From Merdicola sp905200315 (GTDB lineage Bacteria; Bacillota; Clostridia; TANB77; CAG-508): a stretch of DNA of 43,483 bases. This document shows positions 32,405 through 41,340 of this stretch, in pieces (the stretch's first letter is position 1; each line of letters opens with the position of its first letter). The position numbers and the translations under genes were made by a program. The stretch lies in contig CABPZP010000013.1 in the NCBI GenBank assembly GCA_902461935.1, positions 1-43,483 of the forward strand. The letters run 5' to 3'. The notes beneath the pieces were generated by a model, which saw nothing but the letters and a program-made list of their open reading frames with translations, searched no databases and was not told where the DNA came from.

Positions 32405-33286
32405 ATGGAAAAACAAGTTAAACTATTCTTAGAATTTATACAAAACGAAAAAAAATTATCAAATAATACACTACAATCTTATAGAAGAGATATTGCTCAA
32501 TATAGCAATTATTTAGAAAAGAATAGAATCAACTATTCAAAAGTTAAAAACGAAGATATAAAAAGATATTTAAAATACTTAGAAGAAGTTGGAAAGAAAA
32601 CTTCTACTGTTTCAAGAAATTTAGCCTCAATACGTTCATTTTATCAATTTTTATTGCGTACAAGAAAAATTAAAGAAGACCCTACAGAAGGAATACAATC
32701 TCCAAAAATAGAAAAAAAGGCCCCAAGTGTACTAACATCTCAAGAAGTAGAATTATTATTAGATCAACCAAAAGATGTTGACCTTAAAGGAACTAGAGAT
32801 AAAGCAATGCTAGAATTTGCATATGCTACAGGAATGAGAGTTACAGAAATAATATCATTAAATATAGAAGATCTTCATTTAGATGAAGGATATGTTACAT
32901 GTAAATATGGTAACAAACAAAGAAATATTCCATTGGGTGGAATTTCTATAAAAGCATTAAGAGAATATATAGATGAAGCAAGACCTATATTAATAAAGTC
33001 AGAAGATGAAAAATCTTTATTTGTTAATATAAATGGAAAAAGACTTACAAGACAAGGTTTCTGGAAAATTGTAAAATTTTATAAAGAGCAAGCTCATATA
33101 AATAAAGATATAACACCACACGTATTAAGACATTCATTTGCTACACATTTACTACAAAATGGAGCAGATCTAAAAGCAATACAAACAATGCTTGGTCATT
33201 CAGATATATCATCAACACAAGTATATATGCAATTTCAAGATGAAAGTTTAAAAAATGTATATAAAAGCGCTCATCCAAGAGCATAG
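32405..33286 (+). CDS. xerD: Site-specific tyrosine recombinase XerD-like
   Basis: A 293-residue protein, the standard XerC/D length. The N-terminal SAM-like core-binding domain spans about 1-90. The catalytic domain has all key residues: R145 (TGMRVTEI), K171, H239 and R242 (HVLRHSFATHLL), H265 (LGHSDIS) and nucleophile Y274 (TQVYMQF). Xer recombinases resolve chromosome dimers at dif with FtsK. The position after spoIIM supports XerD (RipX) rather than a mobile-element integrase. AAGGGGAGCTAATA precedes the ATG. A terminator follows directly. Confidence 0.93.
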   Translation: MEKQVKLFLEFIQNEKKLSNNTLQSYRRDIAQYSNYLEKNRINYSKVKNEDIKRYLKYLEEVGKKTSTVSRNLASIRSFYQFLLRTRKIKEDPTEGIQSPKIEKKAPSVLTSQEVELLLDQPKDVDLKGTRDKAMLEFAYATGMRVTEIISLNIEDLHLDEGYVTCKYGNKQRNIPLGGISIKALREYIDEARPILIKSEDEKSLFVNINGKRLTRQGFWKIVKFYKEQAHINKDITPHVLRHSFATHLLQNGADLKAIQTMLGHSDISSTQVYMQFQDESLKNVYKSAHPRA

Positions 33287-33290
33287 AACT

Positions 33291-33315
33291 AAAAGGCGAC
33301 AAAGTCGTCTTTTTT
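33291..33315 (+). terminator. Intrinsic terminator after the Xer gene
   Basis: AAGGCGAC-aaa-GTCGTCTT with one G-T pair, followed by TTTTT. Confidence 0.88.
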
Positions 33316-33390
33316 ATATTATAGGAAATTCCTGTTTTTGATGTAGGGGTCGGCGTCCCCGACGACCCGGGTGGCGAAGCCACTTTTTTA
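33316..33390 (+). repeat. Composite repeat with three hairpins, copy 11
   Basis: ATAGGAAATTCCTGTTTTTG, GATGTAGGGGTCGGCG, TCCCCGACGACCC, then GTGGC-GAA-GCCAC and six Ts. It matches copy 7 (12801-12876) nearly base for base. Both sit just after a strong terminator. Confidence 0.85.
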
Positions 33391-33413
33391 TTATAGAAAA
33401 TTTCTATTTACTA

Positions 33414-33442
33414 TTGACAGTTTACAATAATACATATAAAAT
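33414..33442 (+). promoter_or_regulatory. Promoter of rny
   Basis: TTGACA at 33414-33419 and TAAAAT at 33437-33442, 17-bp spacer, with a leader of about 85 nt. Confidence 0.55.
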
Positions 33443-33528
33443 ATAAATGTATCTTAAATTATATAAAAGAGATAAATTTATATATATAAAAGTACATTGA
33501 AAATTAAATAGAAAGAAGGAGATTGATT

Positions 33529-35070
33529 ATGAATATTGCAATCGTAATCATCGCTGTTCTTATCTCAGGAGTAGTTTTTATTCCAGTTGGAATGATGTTA
33601 AGAAAGAAAACTGCTGAATCTAAAATTCAAAGTGCAGAACAAGAAGCAAAAAAAATAGTAGATAATGCAAAAAAAGATGCAGAAAACTTAAAAAAAGAAG
33701 AAATAATTAAAGCAAAAGAAGAAATTATGAATGCTAGAAATGAATTAGATAAAGAGATAAAGGAAAGAAGAAGCGATGTTCAACAACAAGAAAAAAGAAT
33801 GATTCAAAAAGAAGAAAACCTAGAGAAACGTTCAGAGAAATTAGAGAACAAAGAAAAGGAAATAGTAAAGAAGGACGAAGAAATTGAACAAAGAAGAAAT
33901 CAACTAGAGGAAGAAATTAATAAGCAAATAGAAGAATTAGAACGAATATCAGGTTTAACTAGAGACGAAGCCAAAGAACAAATTTTAAATGAAGTAGACA
34001 AACAAATTACAAACGAAAAGGCTTTGTTAATTAGGGAATTAAATGAAAAATACAAAGAAGAAGCAGATAAAAATGCTAAAGAAATTATTGGATATGCAAT
34101 ACAGAAATGTGCTGCTGACCATACTTCAGAAACAACAGTATCTATAGTATCTCTTCCAAATGATGATATGAAAGGAAGAATAATAGGTAGAGAAGGTAGA
34201 AATATTAAAGCAATAGAAACATTAACAGGAATAGATTTAATAATAGATGATACTCCAGAAGCTGTTGTTATTTCAGGATTTGACCCATTAAGAAGAGAAG
34301 TTGCAAAATTAGCTATAGAAAAATTAATAGAAGATGGAAGAATTCATCCAGCTAAAATAGAAGAAATGGTAGAAAAAGCCAAAGAAGAAATTGCAGCTGT
34401 AATCAAATCTGAGGGTGAAAGAGCTGTTTTAGAAACAGGAGTTATGGGGCTTAATCCAGAACTTGTAAAATTAATAGGAAAGCTAAAATACAGAACAAGT
34501 TATGGTCAAAATGTATTAAATCATTCTATAGAAGTTTCAAACTTAGCTAGAATAATGGCAGAAGAATTAGGGTTAGATGCTACACTTGCAAGAAGAGCAG
34601 GTTTATTGCACGATATAGGTAAAGCATTAGACCACGATATGGAAGGAACACACGTTGAAATCGGTGTAGAAATATTAAGAAAATTCAAAGAAAACGAAAA
34701 AGTTATAAATGCAGTAGAAGCACACCATGGAGATGTAGAACCACAAACAATAGAAGCAGCTTTAGTACAAGCAGCAGATGCTATATCAGCTTCTAGACCA
34801 GGAGCAAGAAGAGAAACATTAGAAGCATACATAAAAAGACTAGAACAACTAGAATCTATTGCAAATACTTTTGAAGGTGTAGACAAATCTTTCGCAATAC
34901 AAGCTGGTAGAGAAGTAAGAATAATGGTAAAACCAGATAAAATAAGTGATAGTCAAATGGTAGTACTAGCAAGAGATATAGCAAAGAAAATAGAAAACGA
35001 AATGGATTATCCAGGACAAATAAAAGTAAATATGATAAGAGAAACAAGAACAATCGACTACGCAAAATAA
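33529..35070 (+). CDS. rny: Ribonuclease Y
   Basis: A 513-residue protein, typical for RNase Y. One N-terminal membrane anchor (about 1-23) is followed by a long Glu/Lys coiled coil (about 25-150). The KH domain (about 205-270) has DDMKGRIIGREGRNIKAIE, and the HD domain starts at RTSYGQNVLNHSIEVSNLAR with LLHDIGKALDHD and EAHHGD. RNase Y starts bulk mRNA turnover as a membrane-bound endonuclease in Gram-positives. I choose the ATG at 33529, seven bases after AAGGAGA. The TTG at 33523 is too close. Monocistronic with a long terminator. Confidence 0.97.
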   Translation: MNIAIVIIAVLISGVVFIPVGMMLRKKTAESKIQSAEQEAKKIVDNAKKDAENLKKEEIIKAKEEIMNARNELDKEIKERRSDVQQQEKRMIQKEENLEKRSEKLENKEKEIVKKDEEIEQRRNQLEEEINKQIEELERISGLTRDEAKEQILNEVDKQITNEKALLIRELNEKYKEEADKNAKEIIGYAIQKCAADHTSETTVSIVSLPNDDMKGRIIGREGRNIKAIETLTGIDLIIDDTPEAVVISGFDPLRREVAKLAIEKLIEDGRIHPAKIEEMVEKAKEEIAAVIKSEGERAVLETGVMGLNPELVKLIGKLKYRTSYGQNVLNHSIEVSNLARIMAEELGLDATLARRAGLLHDIGKALDHDMEGTHVEIGVEILRKFKENEKVINAVEAHHGDVEPQTIEAALVQAADAISASRPGARRETLEAYIKRLEQLESIANTFEGVDKSFAIQAGREVRIMVKPDKISDSQMVVLARDIAKKIENEMDYPGQIKVNMIRETRTIDYAK

Positions 35071-35073
35071 AAA

Positions 35074-35110
35074 CAAAAAAAGAATCTAAATTTTTAGATT
35101 CTTTTTTTGT
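35074..35110 (+). terminator. Intrinsic terminator after rny
   Basis: AAAAAAAGAATCTAAA pairs with TTTAGATTCTTTTTTT. A strong bidirectional-looking hairpin. Confidence 0.9.
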
Positions 35111-35184
35111 TGTCAAATTTTGTCACAAAAGAAAAAATAAAATAATAATATATATTATAACTTGAAATTAGGAGGAGTTATAAT

Positions 35185-35535
35185 ATGTTTAGAAGATGTA
35201 GAAGATGTTGTTATATGAATAACTGTAACAATATTAGCAATGATATGTTAGAAACAAAATGCAATAATGTACAAAATTGTTGTTCTTGTAGTAAAAATAG
35301 TTGTGATTGTGGATTTGATGAAGAGGACACAGGATTTCCAACAAATCCAATGTATGGTCAAAGCTATGTTCCAGTACAACAAATGGAAGATGTATTTACA
35401 CCTTGTGTAGGACTAAAAATGGGAACAATATTTCCAGAACTTGTAAGCCCATACAGACCAGGTCAAAGTATGGAAGAAATACAATTTATAGAAGATATGA
35501 ATAAAATAGGAGAGGGGTGTAACACATGTCATTAG
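35185..35535 (+). CDS. cotJA: Spore coat associated protein CotJA with Cys-rich N-terminus
   Basis: A 116-residue protein. The C-terminal part (about 60-105: YVPVQQMEDVFTP, LKMGTIFPELVSPYRPGQ) matches CotJA. The first 42 residues hold ten cysteines (C5, C8, C9, C14, C26, C32, C33, C35, C40, C42) and have no counterpart in Bacillus CotJA, which is about 80 residues. CotJA, B and C form an inner spore coat complex made in the mother cell. AGGAGGAGTTATAAT precedes the ATG, and the gene overlaps cotJB by 10 nt. Confidence 0.9.
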   Translation: MFRRCRRCCYMNNCNNISNDMLETKCNNVQNCCSCSKNSCDCGFDEEDTGFPTNPMYGQSYVPVQQMEDVFTPCVGLKMGTIFPELVSPYRPGQSMEEIQFIEDMNKIGEGCNTCH

Positions 35536-35903
35536 AAGATGAAAATAGAAATTGCGGTTGCAATAATGGATGTGGTTGCAACTCTAATATGATGCCATTA
35601 TCACAAGAAAATTGCAGTAATGAAGCAGAAATGCCAGAAAGTTGTTGTGAAAAAAATCAAATAAGAGGAGAAATGTTACAAGAAATACGTTGTTTAGAAT
35701 TTTCAATAAATGAACTTGCTCTATATTTAGATACACACCCAGATGATGAAAAAGCAATATGTTTACACAAAGAATATTGTAAAGAATGTAAAGTATTAAA
35801 AGATAAATATCAAAAAGTATTTGGCCCATTAACAATAAATTATCCATGCAATAAATGGAGATGGATAGAAGAACCATGGCCATGGGAAAGGAGTGAATTT
35901 TAA
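35526..35903 (+). CDS. cotJB: Spore coat protein CotJB with Cys-rich N-terminus
   Basis: A 125-residue protein. Residues about 46-125 match CotJB (MLQEIRCLEFSINELALYLDTHP, then YINYPCNKWRWIEEPWPWE-like end). The N-terminal 45 residues hold seven cysteines (C10, C12, C16, C18, C30, C40, C41), an extension beyond the usual length of about 90. AGAGGGGTGTAACAC lies before the ATG. It overlaps cotJA by 10 nt and cotJC by 1 nt, so the three are translationally coupled. Confidence 0.92.
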   Translation: MSLEDENRNCGCNNGCGCNSNMMPLSQENCSNEAEMPESCCEKNQIRGEMLQEIRCLEFSINELALYLDTHPDDEKAICLHKEYCKECKVLKDKYQKVFGPLTINYPCNKWRWIEEPWPWERSEF

Positions 35904-36493
35904 TGTGGACTTATAACAAAACATTACAATACCCAATAAATATAAAATGTACAGATCCTCGTTTAGCAAAAGTAATAATATCACAATATGGAGGTCCCGA
36001 TGGTGAACTTGCAGCATCTTTAAGATATTTATCTCAAAGATTTGGAATGCCAGACCAAAACGCAAAAGCAATATTAAATGATATTGGTACAGAAGAATTA
36101 GCTCACTTAGAAATGGTAGGAACAATAGTACATCAATTAACAAAAGGAGCTAGTATAGAAGAAATAGAAAAAGCTGGATTAGGAGCTTATTACACAGACC
36201 ACGGCGTAGATGTATATCCACAATCAGCAGCAGGCGCTCCATTTACAGCAGCATATATTGCATGTAAAGGAGATCCAATAGCAAACTTACAAGAAGACTT
36301 AGCAGCAGAACAAAAAGCAAGAGCAACTTATGAAAAATTAATAGATTTATGTAGAGATAATCCAGATGTAATAGATCCATTAAGATATTTAAGAGAAAGA
36401 GAAGTAGTACACTTCCAAAGATTTGGAGAAGCTTTAAGAGGAGTACAAGATAAATTAGCAGAAAGAAAATTCTATATGAATAATTGTAAATAA
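35903..36493 (+). CDS. cotJC: Spore coat protein CotJC, manganese catalase family
   Basis: A 196-residue ferritin-like protein. Dinuclear manganese ligands are visible by comparison with Mn catalases: E35 (GGPDGELAASLRYL), E65 and H68 (GTEELAHLEM), then AAEQKARATYEKL and REREVVHFQRFGEAL. It probably protects the spore or forms part of the inner coat. AAAGGAGTGAATTTTA precedes the ATG, which overlaps the cotJB stop. A long terminator closes the operon. Confidence 0.95.
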   Translation: MWTYNKTLQYPINIKCTDPRLAKVIISQYGGPDGELAASLRYLSQRFGMPDQNAKAILNDIGTEELAHLEMVGTIVHQLTKGASIEEIEKAGLGAYYTDHGVDVYPQSAAGAPFTAAYIACKGDPIANLQEDLAAEQKARATYEKLIDLCRDNPDVIDPLRYLREREVVHFQRFGEALRGVQDKLAERKFYMNNCK

Positions 36494-36495
36494 AG

Positions 36496-36537
36496 AAATT
36501 CCCTAAGGTATTTTGAATACTTTGGGGAATTTTTGTG
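36496..36537 (+). terminator. Intrinsic terminator of cotJABC
   Basis: AAATTCCCTAAGGTATT pairs with AATACTTTGGGGAATTT (two G-T pairs) around TTG, followed by TTG and more Ts. A long stem beginning at the stop codon. Confidence 0.85.
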
Positions 36538-36566
36538 TTTACATCTTAAAAACTTTATTATAATAT
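36538..36566 (+). promoter_or_regulatory. Putative promoter of addA
   Basis: TTTACA at 36538-36543 and TAATAT at 36561-36566 (17-bp spacer), overlapping TATAAT at 36559-36564. Confidence 0.45.
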
Positions 36567-36616
36567 ATATGTGTAAATTTTATTAATAAATATGAAAAAA
36601 TTTTGGAGGAGTAACG

Positions 36617-39600
36617 ATGAGCGAAACAAAATGGACTGACGAACAAAAATTAGCTATTGAAGAAAAAGGGAGTAATATTTTAGTTGCTGCTGCCGCACGG
36701 TAGTGGAAAAACTGCAGTTTTAGTTGAAAGAATGATTCAAAAAATAATAAAAGATAAAATAGATATAGATAGCATATTAATTGTTACATTTACCAATGCC
36801 GCTGCAAGTGAAATGAAAGAAAGAATTTTAGAGGCTATATACAAAAAAATAGAAGAAAATCCAGAAGATAGCCATTTGCAAAGACAAATAACATTATTAA
36901 ACAAGGCAAATATAAGTACAATTCACTCTTTTTGTTTAGAAGTAATAAAAAATAACTTTTTTGAAATAGATATCTCACCAAATTTTAGAATAGGTGAAAG
37001 TTCAGAAATCGAACTATTAAAAATGGATGTGTTAGATGAATTATTTGAAGAAAAATACAATAGCGGAGATAAGGAATTTCTTGAATTAGTTGAAACATAT
37101 TCAAGTTACAGAGGAGACGATGAATTAAGAGAGCTAATTTTAGATATATATAAATTCATTCAAAGCAGTCCATTTCCAAATGAATGGTTTGAGGAAGCGG
37201 TAGATAAATTTAATATAGATTCAAATATAAATTTTGAAGAAACAATATGGGGAAAAATATTAATAAATAATTATTTTGAGTTTATAGAAGAAACAAAAAC
37301 AAATCTAGAAAATGTTGTAGAAATGCTTGATACAAATTACGAGCTAGAAAAATATTCAAAAATAGTTAAACTTGATATTGAAAATTTAGAACAATTAAAA
37401 ACAAATAATTGGGATGAAATGATAAAAAAATTAGAAAACTTTAAATTTAAAACATGGCCAACAGATAAAAAAATAACTTCAAATATAAAAGATTCAGCAT
37501 ATGAAAGAAGAAAAACCATAAATAAAAAATTCAACGACCAAAAGAAGGAAATGATAAAATATACATCAAAAGAAGCAGTGGAAGATATTATATTTACATA
37601 TAACTATTTAAGAATATTAAAAAACATAGTTATAGAATTTTCAGAAAGATTTAGCCAAAAAAAGAAAGAGAAAAATATAATAGATTTTAACGATATAGAA
37701 CATTTCGCTTTAAAAATATTAGTAAAAAAAGATGAAAAAGGTAATTATATTCAAACAGATGTAGCCAAAAGCTACATGAAAAAATTTACAGAAATTGCAA
37801 TAGATGAATACCAAGATAGTAACTTAGTTCAAGAATATATTTTAAGTAAAATATCAACAGGAAAGAATGTATTTATGGTTGGCGATGTTAAACAAAGTAT
37901 TTATAAGTTTAGACAAGCAAGACCAGAATTATTTCTAGAAAAATACAATTCATACAAATTAAAAGAAAACAAAGATGAGGAAGATTCTTTAAAAATACAA
38001 TTATTTAAAAATTTTAGAAGTAGAGATACAGTACTGAATTTAACAAATATAATTTTTGAAGAGATAATGTCAAAAGAACTTGGTAATATAGAATATAATG
38101 AAAACGAATACTTAAATTTGGGTGCAAGCTATCCAGAAAGAAATGATGCAAAGGCAGAATGCTATTTAATAAATTTAAAAGACGAAGAACAAAATGAATG
38201 GGATATGTATGAAGAAAATGAAGAAGAGGAAGAAACAGAAGAAAATAGTGAGCCAGTAGAAAAAAATATGATAGAGTCAAAATTTGTTGCCAACAAAATA
38301 CAAGAATTAATAGAAAATAAGTTTCAAGTTTATGATATTAAACAAAAACAATATAGAAATATAAAATACAAAGATATTGTAATTTTATTAAGAGCTACCT
38401 CAAATGTAGCACCTATATATGAGAAAACATTAGCAGAAGCAAATATACCAGTGTATAGCGATTCATCCTCAGAATATTTAGAAAGTACAGAAATTCAAAC
38501 AATTATGGCTACACTTAAAATAATAAATAATCCTATGCAAGATATACCATTTGTAGCAGTGTTAAGAAGTATAATAGGTGGATTTACAGATAATGAATTA
38601 GTAGAAATTAGATTAGTAGATAGGCATTGTAATTTTTATGAATGCATGCAAAAAGCAATATTACAAGTTAATAATAGTTTGAGAACTAAAATAGAAAACT
38701 TTTTAACTAAAATAGAAAAGTGGAGAGAAGAACAAGAATATTTAAGCTTAGATGAATTAATTTGGAAAATATATGAAGAAACCTCATATTATGAATATGT
38801 AGGACTAATGAAAAACGGAAGTTTACGACAAGCAAACTTAAAAATGCTATTTGAAAAGGCTAAAGCATATGAAAATGCAAGTTTTACTGGGTTGTTTAAT
38901 TTTATTAATTTTATAGAAAAAATAAAAACAAGCAGTGGAGATTTAGATGCAGCAAAAATAATAGGTGAAAATGAAGATGTTGTAAGAATTATGAGTATAC
39001 ACAAAAGTAAAGGGCTGGAATTTCCTGTTGTTTTCTTATGTAATAGTTCAAAACAATTTAATATGAACGATTTAAAAAATAGTATTCTATTAGACCACGA
39101 TTTAGGAATTGGACCACAATATATAGATTACAGAAAAAGAATAGAATATAATACACTAGCCAAAGAAGCGATAAAGTTAAAAATAAAAAATGAGAATATT
39201 TCAGAGGAAATGAGAGTATTGTATGTTGCTCTTACAAGAGCAAAAGAAAAGTTATATATAACAGGTACTTCTAGAGATGCAGAAGAAGAAATAAAGGAAA
39301 AAGAAAATACTGTTGAAATATTTAAAAATAAAAAAATATCAAAATTAACAATGCAAAGATACTTAAGCTATATGCATTGGATAGAATATGTTTATTTAAA
39401 GAATAAAGAAACAATGAAAGAATTTTTTGAATTTAATATTATAAATAAAAATGAAATATTAGAAAATGAAGATCTTCAAGAAGAAAATGAAAAGCTTTCT
39501 AAAGTTATTAATGAAAAATTAAAATATGTAAAAATATTAGATAAAGAATATTTAGATAAAATAAATTGGAAGTACAAAAATGAAGAATTAACTAAAATTG

Positions 39601-40214
39601 CAAGTAAAATGAGTGTAAGTGAAATAAAGAAAAATAAAATAAAAAATGAATTACAACAAGAAATAATAATGCAATCACCTAAATTTATTGCAGAAGAAAA
39701 AGTTTCAGCTTCTAGAAAGGGAACTTTAGTGCATTTATGTATGCAAAAATTAGACTTTAGAAAAGAATATACATATTCAAGTATAAAAGAGATGATAGCT
39801 GAATTAGAAAACAAAAAAATAATAACAAGTTTAGAAGCGGAAAACATAAATATAGAAAAAATACTTAACTTTACAAAAAGCAAAATATACAAAGAATTAA
39901 AAACAGCTAAAATAGTAGAAAAAGAAAAGCCATTTTATATAAATATACCATCAAATAAAATATATGGAGGAAAAACAACAACTCCAATTTTAGTACAAGG
40001 TATTATAGATTTATACTACATAAATAAAGAAAATGAACTTGTATTGCTAGACTATAAAACAGATTATATAGAAAACAAGAATGAAAATACTTTAAAAGAA
40101 AAATATAAAATTCAATTAGAATTATACAAAAAAGCACTAGAAGAAGCCTTAAATAGAAAAGTAAATAAGATATACATATATTCTACTTATTTAGATAAAG
40201 AAATTAAAATATAA
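36617..40214 (+). CDS. addA: ATP-dependent helicase/nuclease subunit A (AddA), interrupted by a +1 frameshift
   Basis: AddA is the helicase-nuclease of the AddAB double-strand-break processing enzyme. TTTGGAGGAGTAACG precedes ATG 36617, which encodes the Q-motif TWTDEQKLAI-like start and ...ILVAAAA. One extra C at 36698 then shifts the frame into an immediate TAG. Removing it restores VAAAAGSGKTAVLVERM and about 1198 residues, the usual length. Everything downstream is intact: IDEYQDSN, VGDVKQSIYKFRQARPELF, MSIHKSKGLEFPVVFL, VALTRAKEKLYITG, and the C-terminal nuclease GTLVHLCMQ and GIIDLYY..LLDYKTD. Without the repair the only other start is a TTG at 36684, which keeps GSGKT but loses the Q-motif. 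No addB lies next to it. Confidence 0.93.
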
Positions 40215-40219
40215 AAAAA

Positions 40220-40246
40220 TTAGCAAAAGGGGTTGACAAGTGCTAA
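40220..40246 (+). promoter_or_regulatory. CIRCE-like HrcA operator 1
   Basis: TTAGCAAAA-N9-AAGTGCTAA, a degenerate form of TTAGCACTC-N9-GAGTGCTAA. It covers the -35 box of the hrcA promoter (TTGACA at 40233), so HrcA binding would block transcription. Confidence 0.65.
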
Positions 40247-40261
40247 AGTTGGGTATAATAT
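40233..40261 (+). promoter_or_regulatory. Promoter of hrcA-grpE-dnaK
   Basis: TTGACA at 40233-40238. TATAAT at 40254-40259 gives a 15-bp spacer, or TAATAT at 40256-40261 a 17-bp spacer. Confidence 0.65.
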
Positions 40262-40272
40262 ATAGCAAGTAG

Positions 40273-40299
40273 TTAGCAAACTAATAACTTGACTGCTAA
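40273..40299 (+). promoter_or_regulatory. CIRCE-like HrcA operator 2
   Basis: TTAGCAAAC-N9-GACTGCTAA, the standard 9-9-9 layout. It lies downstream of the -10 box and directly before the hrcA ribosome binding site. Confidence 0.75.
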
Positions 40300-40316
40300 A
40301 TAAGGAGGAAAATAAG

Positions 40317-41330
40317 TTGTTAGATGATAGAAAAAAGAGAATTTTGCAAGCTATAGTTGAAGAATATATAAATACAGCAGAACCGGTTAGTTCAGCTAGT
40401 TTAGTAAAAAATTATGGTATGGAATATAGTAGTGCCACAATTAGAAACGAAATGGCAGAGCTAGAAAAATTAGGTTTGTTAGATAAACCTCATACCTCAG
40501 CTGGAAGAGTTCCTTCTGAAAAAGGTTATAGATACTATGTTGATGAATTAATGCAAGATAATGAACTTACTTTAGAAGAAATTCAATATATTCAAAAACA
40601 ATTGGAAACAAAAGTAGATGAAATGGAAGATTTAACAAAAATTGCAACAAATACATTATCAGAAATAACACATTATACTACAGTTGCAATAGGACCAACA
40701 CCAACAACGCAATATATAGATGAAATAAAATTTGTTCTATTAGGCTCAAGAATGCTTATGGCAGTTATTATGACAGATACAGGAATGGTTAAGGAGACAA
40801 TAATAAGATTTGATGAAGATATATATGAAAATCAAGTATATACTTTAAATACTTTTTTCAATAATAAACTAAAAGGTGAACCATTAGAAAAAATAGATAG
40901 ACCGCTTGAAGAATATATTATTACAGAAATGAAAGATAGTGTTAAAGTTATAAAACCAATAATAGAGCAGCTTAGAAAAGTAATTTATCAAGAAAATCAT
41001 CAATTATATTTAGAAGGAGCAAATAAATCTTTTGATTTACCAGAGTTTAAAAGCTTAGAAATTGCAAAGAACTTTATTAATGTATTAGATGAAAAAGAAG
41101 TTGTAGCAGATATATTAAATAGTGGATTTGCAAAAGATATAAATGTTTATATTGGTGACGAAAATGACCAAAAAGAATTAAAAGATTTTAGTGTTGTAAC
41201 CTTTAAGCATAAAGTAGGAAATAAAGATTTAGGAACTATTGGAATAATAGGACCAAAAAGAATGGATTACAGTAAAGTAATATCTGTTATGAAATATATT
41301 AGCAAAAAATTAAATGATAATAATGAATAA
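40317..41330 (+). CDS. hrcA: Heat-inducible transcription repressor HrcA
   Basis: A 337-residue repressor. The N-terminal winged helix has RKKRILQAIVEEYINTAEPV and YSSATIRNEMAELEKLGLLDKPHTSAGRVPS, the HrcA hallmark, followed by the GAF-like dimer domain. HrcA binds CIRCE and is folded into its active form by GroEL, linking chaperone supply to heat-shock gene repression. The start is TTG at 40317, seven bases after AAGGAGGA; no ATG fits. It is the first gene of the cluster and is controlled by the two operators upstream. Confidence 0.96.
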   Translation: MLDDRKKRILQAIVEEYINTAEPVSSASLVKNYGMEYSSATIRNEMAELEKLGLLDKPHTSAGRVPSEKGYRYYVDELMQDNELTLEEIQYIQKQLETKVDEMEDLTKIATNTLSEITHYTTVAIGPTPTTQYIDEIKFVLLGSRMLMAVIMTDTGMVKETIIRFDEDIYENQVYTLNTFFNNKLKGEPLEKIDRPLEEYIITEMKDSVKVIKPIIEQLRKVIYQENHQLYLEGANKSFDLPEFKSLEIAKNFINVLDEKEVVADILNSGFAKDINVYIGDENDQKELKDFSVVTFKHKVGNKDLGTIGIIGPKRMDYSKVISVMKYISKKLNDNNE

Positions 41331-41340
41331 GGAGGTACAT

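Noticed and set aside
32405..33286. Tyrosine recombinase as integrase of a mobile element
   Set aside because: Length, motifs and the spoIIM neighbour match chromosomal XerD, and no element ends, excision genes or phage genes are nearby.
36684..36698. TTG at 36684 as the real start of addA
   Set aside because: It lacks a ribosome binding site and yields LLPH in place of the conserved VAAAA before GSGKT. The ATG at 36617 has a good site and encodes the Q-motif.
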